Shown piece by piece: positions 1 to 14,454 of a DNA stretch of 64,000 nt. The position numbers and the translations under genes are program-made. The notes beneath the pieces are model-generated. The model worked only from the letters and a program-made list of their open reading frames with translations, did no database searches and was not told the DNA's origin. Position 1 is the stretch's first letter; each line of letters opens with the position of its first letter. Source of the DNA: Takakia lepidozioides (lineage: Eukaryota; Streptophyta; Takakiopsida; Takakiales; Takakiaceae); contig CM060732.1 in the NCBI GenBank assembly GCA_030704615.1, positions 66,941,053 through 67,005,052 of the forward strand, given 5' to 3'.

Positions 1-130
1 CTAACCGGTAACCGGAACCGCCCCCATGTTTAAAAGTTGGATCCGGAACCGGATCCGGAACCGTCTCTTGAAATAATTTTGGAACCGGAACCGAAGGTTC
101 CTTCACAAATGCAAGAACCGCCCAACACTG
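1..130. mobile_element. Terminus of a hAT-like DNA transposon (right end only)
   Basis: This segment is built of repeated GGAACCGG and CCGGAACCG units and ends in CCGCCCAACACTG at base 130. Read on the other strand that is CAGTGTTGGGCGG, which resembles the CAGnGTTG-type terminal repeats of many hAT elements. The rest of the element would lie left of the window. No transposase is visible, so the family call is inferred from the terminus only. Confidence 0.4.
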
Positions 131-569
131 GTAGAAACACCAATCATGGCGCACCAAACCAGTTAAATGAGCATAAATTGTTCTGACTTTTACCTATAAA
201 GCCATGTAAGATATTAATAAAAAACCCTTCAAATAGGCTAAATTTATGTAATTAGAAGTATCTTCCAATTCTGAGCTTTTACTACCTTAAAATGGGCCCC
301 TAGTAAAGGGGGTCCGTGGTTGCATGTAACCTACCTGACCCTGACGTGTTTCAAAGACAATGAGTCACCATGGTGGGTTCTGTGACAGCAATGCCGGCGC
401 ATTCTTCAGTGTATGTTCGTTCGAGAACCGAGTACATTGCTCCCCTTGTGGTTTGGTGTATGTCAATGATGGTTTACAACATGATATGCAAAAATAACTA
501 AATCACCTTAGCCAGAATGGTAATCAGAAACACCACTTTGATATTGTGGCTGATTTAACTTATCTGTTA

Positions 570-2857
570 CAACCGAGCTCCAGCTAGGCCTATTGCGGCT
601 CTCACCGATCTGCTCAATCGAAGTGCATCAAGTCTACTCGCTCTTGCCATGGTCTCTTCTGCAGTACTTCGCCTTAATTTAGGCTTGTATGCATTATCAA
701 GCAACACACCACCTCTAAAGAACTTAATGAAAATGTCATCTTGTTCCTTGTACCACATATTCAATTTTTTTTCTTCTTGCCTGGCTGCAATTTTCGCTTC
801 TCTCTCAAGTCGACTGAATAGCTGTTAGCATTTTTCTCTGATTCGCTGTCAAAACACTTTTTGTGCTTTCTTGATCTCTCTTTCCTTTAACAAAGCTAGT
901 TTTCGATTAGCTTTATCATGGACAGGTGTTAGGTACTCTGCAGAAGTCAACAATGCACTACACGTACTGTCGTAATGTTTAGGAATTTGTCGATCGGTGC
1001 TTGCAGACAAGACAATATCTACACTAGTAGTCGATACGATCGCAAGACCTGCAAGACCTACCTGTTGCACAGGCTTTCTCACCACAATATCTGCAGTAGT
1101 CGATATGATCGCAACACCTCCCTGTTGCACGGGCCCTGTCCACAATTCCAGCCATCTCAATTGTAGTCATTTCTGAGGGAACAAAATCGTCTTCAACAAA
1201 TTGACTCATATCAGGCCTGTACACATCTTCATTGCCCATCATGCTGGCACAAGTTGGTGTTTGTATGTTCTGCTCATGTCCATCTGTCTGATCGATGTCA
1301 TGTGTGAAATCGATATTTTCTCTTAGCGGTGGTAATTCTGCCGTAGCATCCAAGTCGACGCTGGGCCCAGAGTTGTCATCCATAGCTGTACATTCCAATG
1401 GCCAAATTCCAGTCTTTCGAAAACCAGAGATGATATTTGATGGAGTGAGCGATTGTCTTAACGTCTTGCATGCCAATTGGGCCAAATGCTCTTTGTCAAC
1501 TTCGCCTCCATGTTCCATCATGAACAAGCTTCGCTCCACTTTAAAATAATGTTTAAAGGATCCGAAGCATGAAACATCTAACGGCTGCAACTTATGCGAT
1601 GTATGTGGTGGAATGGTTAAGATGTCAAGACCCATAGCTGATGCCGTGATGATTGACTGCTCAGAAATGTGAGAGCCATGGTTGTCAAGTATCAACAAAT
1701 GTCGATTTGATAGCGAAATCCCACCTGACACATTTCTCTTGAAATGTATCAACCAATCAGCAAACAACTCTGCAGTCATCCATGCTTTGTTCTGAAGAGC
1801 CATGGTTGCGCTCACCACACATCCTGCGATGAAGTCCCTTCGAGGAACTCTTGTTTTGCCTTTGAAAACATAAAAATTGGGAATTGCTTGCCCAGCAGCA
1901 TTTACACAAGACAAAATAGTAACCCACTTTCTTGAGGCAGACAACACACCATAAACATCTCTGCTCCTTTTTTTGGCTAGTACACGCATGCCCAATGTTC
2001 TACCTGCTTGAAGACCAGTCTCGTCACAATTCCACACTTGACGTGCTTCATACTGGTGTTTTTGATAAATCTCTCTTAGATTTTCATAGAAAGGATGAAC
2101 AATGTGTGCACTGACGTTTGTTGCACGAGCTCTCTCCAGATCCTCGACAGTTCTTTCAACGATCTCTGGATGACGTTTTCTAAATGCAGCCCACCAACTT
2201 CTCCCAGGATTTCTATTCGAGAATGGATTTGGTCGATCAGAAATCAACGTTTCACTCTAACACGTAACATCGGCAAATTTACACATTTTCCAGCATTCTG
2301 TGCATTTATGATCCAACTAACCAGTTCGCTCTCTTCATCTGCAGTTAACACAGTTGCTGGACCAGACTGTTTGGTGCTTGTCACACCTGCAAAACACGTT
2401 AGAAATTTGTTAGAGATGTAGCATGAAATTGTAAATTAAGCACATACAAAATAAACATAGACAAAGTAGGCATACCATTTAACCATCTTCGTATGCTAGA
2501 TGGAGGGATGTGGAACTGTCGTGCAGCTTCCCGAATTGAACTTATCCAGCCATCATCGAGAGCATCAACCGCTTTAGCCATTTGCTCTTTTGTCCACACC
2601 GCCTTTGTAATCAATCTGCGTTATAGCTTGCGTGTACTACTGGTAGGAAGATTAGAATGCACGCTGCTTGTAGGTGGTGGAGATAGTGGAACGGGCTGGA
2701 GGATGCCGGTAGATGATGTCGATAGTGGATCGGGCTCGTTGGAAGATGCAGTTCGTTTGCTTCTCTTTCCTTTTGATAGTTGCATAGATGGAGGTTCGGC
2801 ATGACTTCTTCTACTCGATGTAGGCCCTGTGCGTCGACTGCTACGGGGCAATGCCAT
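570..2857 (-). pseudogene. Degenerate pogo/Tc1-mariner (DDE_1, CENP-B-like) transposase
   Basis: Reading right to left: a basic Ser-rich N-terminus from ATG at 2857; an in-frame TAA near 2620; a helix-turn-helix segment (2600-2460) with IREAARQFHIPPSSIRRWLNG; a short intron; a CENP-B-type segment (about 2390-2250); then the DDE_1 catalytic domain (2247-1300). The catalytic motifs WNCDETG, LLILDNHGSH and LQPLDVSCFG are visible, giving the D-D-D set of pogo-like enzymes. A 1-base shift near 2245 separates the HTH part from the catalytic part. Near 1030-1150 a partial tandem duplication of about 60 bp and a frame change precede a C-terminal tail (LLTSAEYL) that continues to about 850. The protein would cut and paste its own element in the nucleus. 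With a stop and two frame changes this copy is dead as read. I did not find convincing terminal repeats or TA target duplications. Confidence 0.8.
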
Positions 2858-3470
2858 TATAAATACTATATTATTCTCTTCATATTTTCAACTAGATTCA
2901 ACTAGATTCAATCTCCATATGTACTCTCCTACAACGTAAGCTCACATATTTGCCGCTACAACGTTGTCTTCCTCCTCATTTTGCATGCACCAATATGCTG
3001 GAAATATACGTGGCTTCTTACATCTACAGTGCAAAGCGCGATTCCTAAGTGCATCAATGATGGATAGTGTCGTTTAACATCAAGCTTGCAAGTACAATAT
3101 GTTGTAGCAGGGTACATTTTGTACAAATGTCTCTCACTGTAGCAATCTGCACAATAGCAAAAAACATACGGTGTTTCTACAGAGACAGACGACATTGTAG
3201 AACAAACAGATGGAAGCGAACTGTCTCATTGACTTGCTTCTGTAGATATGTGAACAAGCCATGATGTTAATCAACGACTAACATGAGTTGTTTGTCTATC
3301 AAAGGGTGGCTATAGTTTCAGCTTGTGCTTGATCCACGTGAATGCACAATTAGAAGATGACATTAATGTTATTGAAGGACTCTGAAATTTGAAAGATTAG
3401 CGGCAAGTTTGCAAATTGAAAGATGAGAGCGGCAAGTCTTCAAATGAAGATTTGCAGAGCTGAATCTGAG
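2858..3470. other. Stretch without recognised gene
   Basis: AT-rich sequence to the right of the pogo-like remnant. Short open frames lack family motifs, and I see no repeat or RNA gene here. Confidence 0.5.
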
Positions 3471-3908
3471 CATCTTTGAGCTATGCAGGTCCCAACTTAG
3501 TAATTTTGTACAGCTTTCATTGTGGAGATATAATTTTTTTTGTTTCTAGCAAGGAAGTGATATGATCTTGTCATGGTGTAAGTTAGAGATTGGACTCTGG
3601 ACACTCCTAAATTTGATCATGTGGTGGCCCATTAATTGTCAAGATGACCCCATATATCTGTTTATGTATCTTACGTAGTGTGTGAATTCATCATCTTTGA
3701 GCTATGCAAGTCCCAACTTAGTAATTTTATACAGCTTTCAAGGTGGAGATATGAAATTTTTTGTTTCTAGCAAGAAAGTGATCTGATCGTATCATGGTGT
3801 AGTTGCAGATTGGAGACTCCCCAATGTGATCCTATGGTAGCCCATTTATTGTCCAGATGACCCCACTCACTTGACCCTATTATGGTTTGTTTATGTGTGT
3901 TACGTAGA
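3471..3908. repeat. Two-copy direct repeat, period 221 bp
   Basis: The phrase CATCTTTGAGCTATGCA starts at 3471 and again at 3692. It is followed in both copies by matching text: cccaacttagtaatttt, acagctttca, tttctagcaag, ccaatgtgatc-like blocks and gatgacccca. The copies differ by scattered substitutions and small indels, so this is an old local duplication. No coding capacity is recognised. Confidence 0.8.
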
Positions 3909-3979
3909 GGCTGCAGAGTGCATTTAAGAACGAGCCACCAATAAAGTCTTTGTGGGCCATTGTGGGTGCGCATTGGGGC

Positions 3980-4245
3980 CATTTTACATGCATCTCTGAT
4001 CCCAATCTAATGCTCGGATGCCTTAGAACTAATAGCTACTCGACACCAAAGAAGGGGTTTGCACCGCAATGGGTGCTTCTACCCTAGTGAGAGGAGAAAA
4101 TAACCTCTCAGTAATCTCACCGTAAGGTGGCACTGCGCCGGGAAGGGGGCGAAGAGCGTACCACACCCGTCAAGTAGCAGGATTTGACCCCAGGGTCATC
4201 CGGATGGCACTCAGTGCACTTTACCAACTGAGCTACTGACTGTTG
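3980..4245 (-). mobile_element. tRNA-derived SINE
   Basis: On the - strand, starting near 4245, an A-box-like TAGCTCAGTTGG is followed about 35 bases later by a B-box-like GGGTCAAATCC, ending with CTGCT. These are the internal RNA polymerase III promoter parts of a tRNA. The sequence then runs on into a non-tRNA body with the phrase acttgacgggtgtggtacgc. This is the layout of a tRNA-derived SINE rather than a working tRNA: the anticodon arm does not fold cleanly and there is no acceptor-stem pairing. The 3' limit is approximate. Confidence 0.65.
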
Positions 4246-4369
4246 GTTTTTTATTTTCATTCCAAGGGAATGTTTAAGCTAGGCTTTGTAATTGTTGTTG
4301 CACAGTAATGGCACATATTAGGGTTGATACAAAATTGCATACACAAAATCCAACACAACAGTTCCAAAT

Positions 4370-4781
4370 AAATCAATAAATATCTAGGGCCTCGGTCCCT
4401 GTTCTGAGAAAAAAAATTATGTCACAAGCTCTAATTTTTAAAATTCAACATTATAACGGCATGCCAGGCGGCCTTGTGCCAACAGGGGTTTTAATTTTTT
4501 TTCCCCATAATAATTTTAATAAATTTCAAACCAGGGCTGATGTCCCCTATTAAATAATAATAATGCATTTTGCTCTTTCATGGCCTTTCTTTCAAGACAT
4601 CTCTCTCTTTCCTTCTCGTGGTCTCTTGGAATTATGGTTACCGGGTGGTATCCCCACAATAAGCCTTCACGGCCCAGAGTGCTTATTTTTTCCACTTCAT
4701 TGTACCTTCATCCATCCTTTAATAAATTCCCAGGGCCTCTGTCCCCTGTTCTGTAATAATAATAATAATAATAATAATAAC
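4370..4781 (+). repeat. Three related LINE-like 3' tails, last one with (TAA)n
   Basis: A phrase of the form AATAAAT..CCAGGGCCTCTGTCCCCTGTTCTG appears three times in degenerate form: near 4370-4415, near 4520-4562 and near 4720-4781. The second and third end in AAT repeats; the third has about nine units (4753-4780). Non-LTR retrotransposons of several clades end in short tandem repeats instead of poly-A, so these look like severely 5'-truncated insertions of one family. No reverse transcriptase frame is attached. Confidence 0.5.
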
Positions 4782-6029
4782 GGCGAGGACTACGCTTACC
4801 CAACGAGTTTAAGGCAAATGTGTGAGGTGGCTGGCCGGAGCTCCCAGAGGCTCCGACATACTACCAGTCAAATTTAAGGATTATGTTTCCATTTTTTTAA
4901 TATTTTTATGTAATTTGTAGAGCGTTTAACATACTCTAATGAAGTGCATTATATGATTTGTAGTCATTTTTTCATTTGTCTAATAATCTATCAAGCTCAT
5001 TTGCACAAATTTGACCACAAACAAGAGCCATGATTGCCTTTGTAGCTAATAGTTGTACTCGAATCCCATGAAACATCAACAAGAACGTCAACTATCCAAG
5101 AAAACTGGACAATCAAATTTTGGAAGTGGTTGTCAAAACTTTAAAGTTGCCTAGTCTGAAGATGTGAAGGTGCTGAAGTTGGAAGGTGACATTAGTTTTT
5201 TTTTTTGGGCGAGTCCCATGTTGAAAACAAATTTATTCTGCGACAATGTTATATGTCTACAGAACTAAAGAAAGAAATATATGCGCATTTTGAGTAGGGT
5301 GGCCATGGCATGACCATCATTGAAAATACATGCGAGTTGCTCATTATGGGGTTTCTGAAATCTCTCTAGTTGTTTCTTGATGATAAAGACGAGAAGAACG
5401 ATCCTAATTTTCAAAGATCTTTACCATGGGATACAAAGATTGAGAAGAGCATGTTAGGTTAGTACATGTTGCTCCATCGATTGGCTATTGAGGATTGACG
5501 CATTGAGTTGTTCAAGAGTGGGTTTGACTTGGCAATGCTTCTCAATATGGAAGACACTTTCAAGTTGGACAAAAAAATCATTAGGCAAAATTCAAATGAC
5601 GATCAATGTACTCCACATTAATTGTTGAACCATCATCCATATCAAGAAATCTTCAAACTAATTAAACTGAAAACAGTCATTTACATGGATTAGTTTTTTG
5701 TGATCTAAAGTATGATATTTTTCCATGTTTGTAGTATCCCACGACACATCTGCAAAATTATGAAAAGATAAGTATATAAAATAAGGTTATTCATAATATA
5801 TTATAATTAAATATTAATCAATTTTGAGCAATTACAGTGACTTCCTCCTACATCATTGAAGAATTGTCTCCATGCTGAAATCAATGAAGAAATTGTTGGA
5901 CCACCCAGATCCACAGCGATGGAATCAATCAATTCATGTTCCTCTAGATTGTACTTTGGAATCAAGATGAGAGTACATTGTTTTCTCCATTTTATATTTC
6001 TTAAAATGATTGTGAAGATCATTTACCTC
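4782..6029. other. AT-rich stretch without recognised gene
   Basis: No domain-bearing frame is visible. A short - strand frame at 5807-6022 shows no motif I can name. The position just inside a hAT-like end at 6113 suggests it may be the internal part of a decayed element, but nothing in the sequence proves this. Confidence 0.35.
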
Positions 6030-6113
6030 CCCCCCTCAGGCGGGTCCGGTTCCACATAACCGGTACCGGAACCGGCGGTTACCCGGGCCCAGGCGGGTAA
6101 CCGCCCAACACTG
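6030..6113. mobile_element. Second hAT-like terminus, same orientation as 1-130
   Basis: Repeated CCGG/GGTACC units (accggtaccggaaccggcgg, acccgggcccaggcgggta) end in CCGCCCAACACTG at 6113. This is the same terminal 13-mer as at base 130 and in the same orientation. The matching left end (CAGTGTTGGGCGG on the + strand) was not found between the two, so this is read as the right end of a separate element. Confidence 0.4.
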
Positions 6114-7359
6114 GTTTCTACCCTATCAGGGGCATGCTTTGTGAGCTATCGCTCCCATGTGTTTCCCTTTTCTTTAAAAAAAAAACAAAAACAAAAACAG
6201 AAAAACCTAAAACTTGGAGGCAAATTGGAGAATTTAGCAACTTCTTTGCCCAAAACACAGTCTTTTTAGCACAAGTATTTGAATTTGAAAAAAACTTGAA
6301 TGTAGCGCTGGCGCCAAACTAGCGGTCTACTAGTAAGTAGCGAAAACTACCAAATTTGAATTCAAATGTGTATTCGGCTTCCCCTCACATTTACTAGTAA
6401 CCCGCGAACCAACACGAAGAAGTGCCTTCTTGGAATAAACGGCACCCCAACGTATTTCTACCTCTCGCTTTCTTTCTCTCATTCTCTTCTCTCTCTCTCA
6501 CTTGGATCTCTATGTGTTCGTGTAAGTCTGGCCTCTGCTGATCTCTGTCGTTTTCCGGAACCCATAAAGTTTCACACTACATTGTCTCGCCAAAGCGCAT
6601 TGCGTTCAGAGAAACTCTTGAGTGCCTTGTCTGTCTCCGCTAGGTGTTTCGACTCTCTCGGCTGCCGTGATTTTCCTGCGTGTGTGGGGTCCTCTTTCCT
6701 CATCTGCAAAGGTTCTGTGGCATTGTCTTTGTTTCTCTATGATGCGGAGATACGTACTCTGTCGTTCTCTGCATCGATCTCCTTTTCAGGCAAATCGCAT
6801 TGGGTTCAAAAGCTTATCTTACATTTCCTTTCTGGTTTTGTTGTTGTGAGATACATACCCTGTTTCTCACTGCGTCGTTTGGTCAAACTGCATTGCGTAC
6901 AGAAGTTTCTCTTTCATTTCCTCGCAGGTCTCTCTTGTGGCTCTATTGTGTCCGCATTTATGGATCTTAACGCATCGGCTTCTCTGTAATTTAGTTGCAG
7001 TGACATGCGCTGCTAGAATTTCTCCCACTGTTCCACATCCTCTCTGTCTTGCCGCGGGCGTTAAAAATCCCGCTTTCTTCTGTCTCACTGTGTTCACCAG
7101 GTTCTGTCCGGGGTGCTGCAGAATTCCTTCTTTTTCTGTCTCTGTTTATAATCAAGTTTCGGCTCTCTTCCTGAATCTATGTCATCTTTGGATGTCTCTT
7201 GCCCATCGCTCCTTGGGCTACATTTATCTCCACGGTTCCGACTTAAAAAAAATCTTATCCTGTGCTCACTTCTGGTTCACGATTGAAAATCTGTAGCTTA
7301 CAACAACTGAACTTCAAATAACCTGGTGGACGTCGTAACTTCGATATCCTCTCTGAGCA
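6114..7359 (+). promoter_or_regulatory. Upstream region and probable 5' UTR of the CDKB gene
   Basis: About 1.2 kb with no convincing coding domain. From about 6450 to 7300 it is strongly pyrimidine-rich (runs of ctctctctc, ttctgtctctg), as is common in plant 5' leaders. Open frames on both strands here have no family motifs. A transcription start cannot be placed from sequence alone. Confidence 0.4.
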
Positions 7360-10071
<2,712 letters not shown>

Positions 10072-11289
10072 TCCCTACTGCACTGTCAAATTCGCGACGG
10101 ATGGTTCAGACGGCACGTACAGCAACCCCAGCTTGGCACAAAGTGCTGTTCTGTTTTGGTCTCCACAATTCATTGTTCTATTTCAGAAACTACTCCTTTC
10201 AACAGAAAAGAACATCCTGCCCATGGAAAATTCATGAGACTCAACAGAGGTTGTTGTGTTTGCTATCAACCACCTTACATCTCTCACATCATTCTGCTGT
10301 AGTAGCATGAATTCTTTCACAGCCTCGTTGTGATTGGAGTTCTGTGATTGACAGATAGGGTACACTACCAGGGAGAAAGTATACATAATTATACATCCTC
10401 ACTTGGTTTAGTTCATAGTCTCCCATTTCAGTACCGATAGCAATCAATTGAACTCGTGTACTATTTTCATGTTACCTTGACAGTTGCACTTGCTCCATCA
10501 GGTTGCCATGGCAATCTGTTTCCCATGTAATGTCAATTGTCTCTGGATGTCTGGGTAATTGCCTGGAAGTCGTATTATACATCAACCACTTGCCTGCAAC
10601 TGAGTGCGGTTTTAGGTGATGCTGCTCTTGCCCTTAACCAAAGGGTATTTTAAAAGGCATAACACCTCAAAAGATGTAGAGAATGATACCCATTGATAGG
10701 TCTTTGTGTACACTTCAATTAAATTATTTTAGTGACCTGCAATTCAAGCATTTTGAGATTATGTACACTTCAATTTCTGATGTACTAAAACTGGCAGGGA
10801 TAAGGATCAGACCTTGATAGAACTGTGCTCACTACTGCTAACAGAACCATTGAATCAGAAAACAGTCCAGAAAAAGTTGTTTTGGGAAAGAGAACTAACA
10901 CTCTTGGTAGATGACTCTTGTCAGAGAGCATTTGGAAGAGGGACTTGGTTTGCTGCAGGCGAGGACATTAATGAATCAGGAATTTATACTAACTGTTAAT
11001 TTAGAGCAAAACACCGCAAAGGTGTGATATAGTTTTGATTTCAATGCCTCTATACTTCAGTAAGGTTCAAAGACACTAACCACAAGTACTTTATTCCAGG
11101 ACATTGCTATTCGAATGTTCTTATGCTGCATGACGAGATCTCTGATGAACGTAGTACATGTATCTCAAGCAAATTTACATTGGAGTGCTCTATTCGCATT
11201 GTTGGAATCATATACAAACTAAACTGGTATCAATCATGCTATGAACTTCAGGATGTGAAGAAACATTGTAGCACAAGTAGAGCTACAAT
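10072..11289. other. Convergent intergenic region between CDKB and NdhM
   Basis: It should hold both 3' UTRs. No domain-bearing frame, RNA gene or clear repeat is seen. Confidence 0.5.
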
Positions 11290-12933
11290 TTACTCCAACT
11301 CCTCCACATCTTCCAACTGTGATGGATCAATGCGAGGCATCCCCATGCTAAAATTCAGCACACGGCAATTCAAATTGTATTTAAGCTCACCAGCCAACAG
11401 CATTTTACGAATGTAATGCTCGATGTCAGACCCAATCAGCCTCAATGTGTACTCTGTAAGGTCTGCACCCTGCATCATAGAACCAACTTGAATTACTTCT
11501 TCTGGAACCACATTGGAACAAAGTAACAAAGATTCCACAGAGAGCCCAGTCGGAACATGACAACAGTAAAAGACTGGGCTGGACAACTGTGTGGATGGCT
11601 TGGACCGCTGCATCCCCTCTACCCCTCTCGCGAAAATGCCAGGATTGACAAGACATAAGAAGAATGAATCACATGGCACCGATCAGACAGGTGCTCAAGC
11701 CCTTCAAACCCTGGGTGTCATCAACCCTGAGCTTAAACCATGTTACAAAAAGGGAACACACAGGCTGTATGTTGTATGTTCTTATTACTTTGACTGGAAA
11801 CCACTTGGGTTCCCTCTAAACTTGTAAAATCGGGTTCAAAAGGAAATGAGTGAGCATATGAAGATACTGATAGTGGGACTCAGAGATGGGTGCCAACCTC
11901 CCACAGGCTGAAATCTCAGGGTTACTACCAAGGCCACTGCTGGTCACTATTAAGGTATCAAGAACGTCATAGGTAAGAAAAATTCCAATGGCTGGTTTGT
12001 TTCATACGAATATTTGGTCAGACAGCCCAGACCAGGCCAGTTCAATACAGAACATGGTAATCACCTTCCAGCTTACTGTGGATTGTTCGTACCAGGACAT
12101 ATATTGTTCCAGAGAGCTCTCATACATGCAATCAAATTTCAGTAGTAGGATTCATTGGGTGTTATTTGATTCAAGCACTGGCATCGACATATATAAACGG
12201 AACTAGAAACAGATGAGCTATTTGACCACATCTTCCATCACTACAGGGCCAAAGGTGGATTTCCTGGCAATGGTTGACGCATCAGTTCACAACACACCAG
12301 CCAGTAATTCTTCCTCTCAATTGTTCACCCAAGAGCCGCCTTTGCTGCTTCTTTCCATGTCCAGAAAAGACGGGTATTATTTTTCCAGAAAAACCGACAA
12401 GCAATGTCACTAAGTTCTCCCAGTTTGAGCTCACAGGCTGTGACAGTCTTCCTCCAGGAATGCATGCTACAAGAAAGCAACCCATGCGCTGAAGGTAATC
12501 TTACAGCATAGTTATCGACAAGTTCTTTGAAGTATCCATAGACAGCCTGCACTTTGTCTTCAGGCCATACGAACTCATTGTCAGGGTCCAGCATGAGGGT
12601 GAGCTTGTCAAGCTGTGACTGGTCCATAACGTGGGTCACAGGGTCTACGTACCCTGCATAGATCCTCACATGGCGAGTGGTGCTACTCAGCCATTGTCCC
12701 CCTTGTTCACGTGACAAGCCCTTGGCCTTTGTCTCCGCCCTCACGCTTACACACCCAGGCCTTCTCGCCAGCGGTCTTTGCGAGCTCCTTTGTTGCAAGT
12801 TTCTTACATGACCCAAGAAGGCAGACAAATTGAGAAAAGAGAGAGATGAAGCAGATGTGGATGCTGGCGCGATTGAGGAATGGAGCGAGTGGGAATTGCA
12901 AGAGCGTGCCAGAGGTACAGAGGTTGCTGCCAT
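11290..12933 (-). CDS. ndhM: NDH complex subunit M, chloroplast, two exons
   Basis: Subunit M belongs to subcomplex A of the chloroplast NAD(P)H dehydrogenase-like complex, which carries cyclic electron flow around photosystem I. Exon 1 is 12933-12505 and exon 2 is 11469-11290, with a 1,034-bp intron; the product is 202 residues. The first ~70 residues are Ser/Ala/Arg-rich without acidic residues, as expected of a chloroplast transit peptide. The mature part has the family signatures LDKLTLMLDPDNEFVW and YFKELVDNYA in exon 1 and LTEYTLRLIGSDIEHYIRKM plus RVLNFSMGMPR in exon 2. The ATG at 12933 was chosen because it gives a typical transit peptide; longer reading upstream uses non-ATG codons. 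Donor GTAAGA and acceptor TGCAG agree with phase 0. The acidic C-terminal tail is longer than in flowering plants. Confidence 0.93.
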
Positions 12934-13184
12934 TGTGGCTATGGTGGACTGGAGCTCTCCTTGCACCAGGAAAGGAGATAGAAGGCCCCACGGACAGAAA
13001 GCCACAACCTTTATTTATACGCTACTGTGCTTTCCTCAGACCAAAACATCCATAGGTGAATGAGTTTTGCACCTTCTTCAGGCTCTGCATTATCCCTTTG
13101 AATTTGCTGAGATTGAGTGGCGTATAGAACTCTAGCAGTTTAGCTGCAATGACTTTCGGATACATTCTGCAAGGAGAAAGAGAG

Positions 13185-13644
13185 TGATGACATCTAGAGG
13201 TGCACTTTGTGAGTGCATACACAAATAGATGGAGAAAGAGAAAACATCCGGAGATGATATACAGGAGAAGCTGTCAACAGCGCCCAAGCTTGTGTAATTG
13301 AGGTATGGATAATGAGACTCAAGGCTCTCATGTATAAGTGACTACATCTGGAGGTGCACTTTGTGAGTGCAAGCACAAAGAGAGGAGAAAGAGAAAACAT
13401 CCAGAGATAATATACAGGAGAAGCTGTCAACAGGGCCCAAGCTTGTGTAATTGAAGTACGAATAGTGAGACTTGAGGCTCTCATGTATAAGTGATGACAT
13501 CTAGAGGTGCACTTTGTGAGTGCATGCACAAAGAGATGGAGAAAGAGAAAACATCCGGAGATGATATACAGGAGAAGCTGTCAACAGCGCCCAAGCTTGT
13601 GTAATTGAGGTATGGATAGTGAGACTCAAGGCTCTCATGTATAA
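13185..13644. repeat. Three-copy tandem repeat, unit ~153 bp
   Basis: Three head-to-tail units begin near 13185, 13338 and 13492. Each holds the blocks gaggtgcactttgtgagtgca, gagaaagagaaaacatcc, atacaggagaagctgtcaac, gcccaagcttgtgtaattga and ggctctcatgtataa. Units differ by a few substitutions; units 1 and 3 are closer to each other than to unit 2. The array lies about 250 bp upstream of NdhM. No function is apparent. Confidence 0.9.
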
Positions 13645-14454
13645 CAAGTCAATTTACATGAGGGTTCCCTCCTCATCGGCGGGGTCTGTGCCATCACCAA
13701 ACCACCAACCATCTAGGTTACCACTGCAGCATTTAAGTAATTTCTGGCCTCATTCCACTCTGAGAGTAGTTTTTCATTGGTGTCTCGCATGAGTGAGCCA
13801 AGTTGAGCTTTTGTCTCACTGGGTAAGCAGTTCCAGGGCGAGTTTGCCTGTGCGCCCAGATGTAAGAATTCACCAAGATATCAACAATGCCCTTCCACAG
13901 CCTTGGATTTGAAAAGGAGCCCTTTGCTTGCTCCTTGTCTGCCATCCTTTTTGCCTGTGACCTGTGAGGACCAAAAAGCTCAAAAGTAAGTTCATTCTCA
14001 CTCTCCACATAAAACTAGATCTTGCCTGTTGCAATCTACCAGTGCTACAGGCAAAACAAATGGTTACTTTATACGAGTAGAGAAAGACTGGGCAATTGGA
14101 GGGAATAGTCATCTAAAATTTACCAGCTGGGGACGGGGAGAACCCTAACTCATGTACTGAAGAAGACGGAATCTCTTTCTGGACTGTTAAACAAATGGGA
14201 AACATAATATTGACTCCAGCACTACTTCTCATGGCCTTCCATAGGTTTGACACATTTGGCTGTCATTTTGTACTCTGTCACATTATGCTTAACAAAGGGG
14301 AAGGAGAGAGACATACTTCTGCACTTAAAAGTCAATACTGCAAACACCTTCCAATCTACCCATAACGGTACGAGGATAAAATGTCAAATTAAAACAGGGT
14401 TACAAACCCATATTTGGTCTCAGCGTTGTGAACTGTTAGGAAAAATCCTGTAGA
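13645..14454. other. Stretch without recognised gene
   Basis: A 91-codon - strand frame (14008-13733) and overlapping frames show no motif I recognise. The segment separates two tandem arrays. Confidence 0.4.

Noticed and set aside
4190-4245. Functional tRNA gene on the - strand
   Set aside because: A- and B-box-like motifs are present, but the anticodon arm and acceptor stem do not pair and the sequence runs into a SINE-like body.
6366-6989. 207-codon open frame upstream of CDKB
   Set aside because: Composition is Ser/Leu/Phe-rich because of the pyrimidine-rich leader. No domain or splice sites support a protein.
12830-13063. Open frames on + across the NdhM start
   Set aside because: They are antisense shadows of the NdhM transit-peptide exon.
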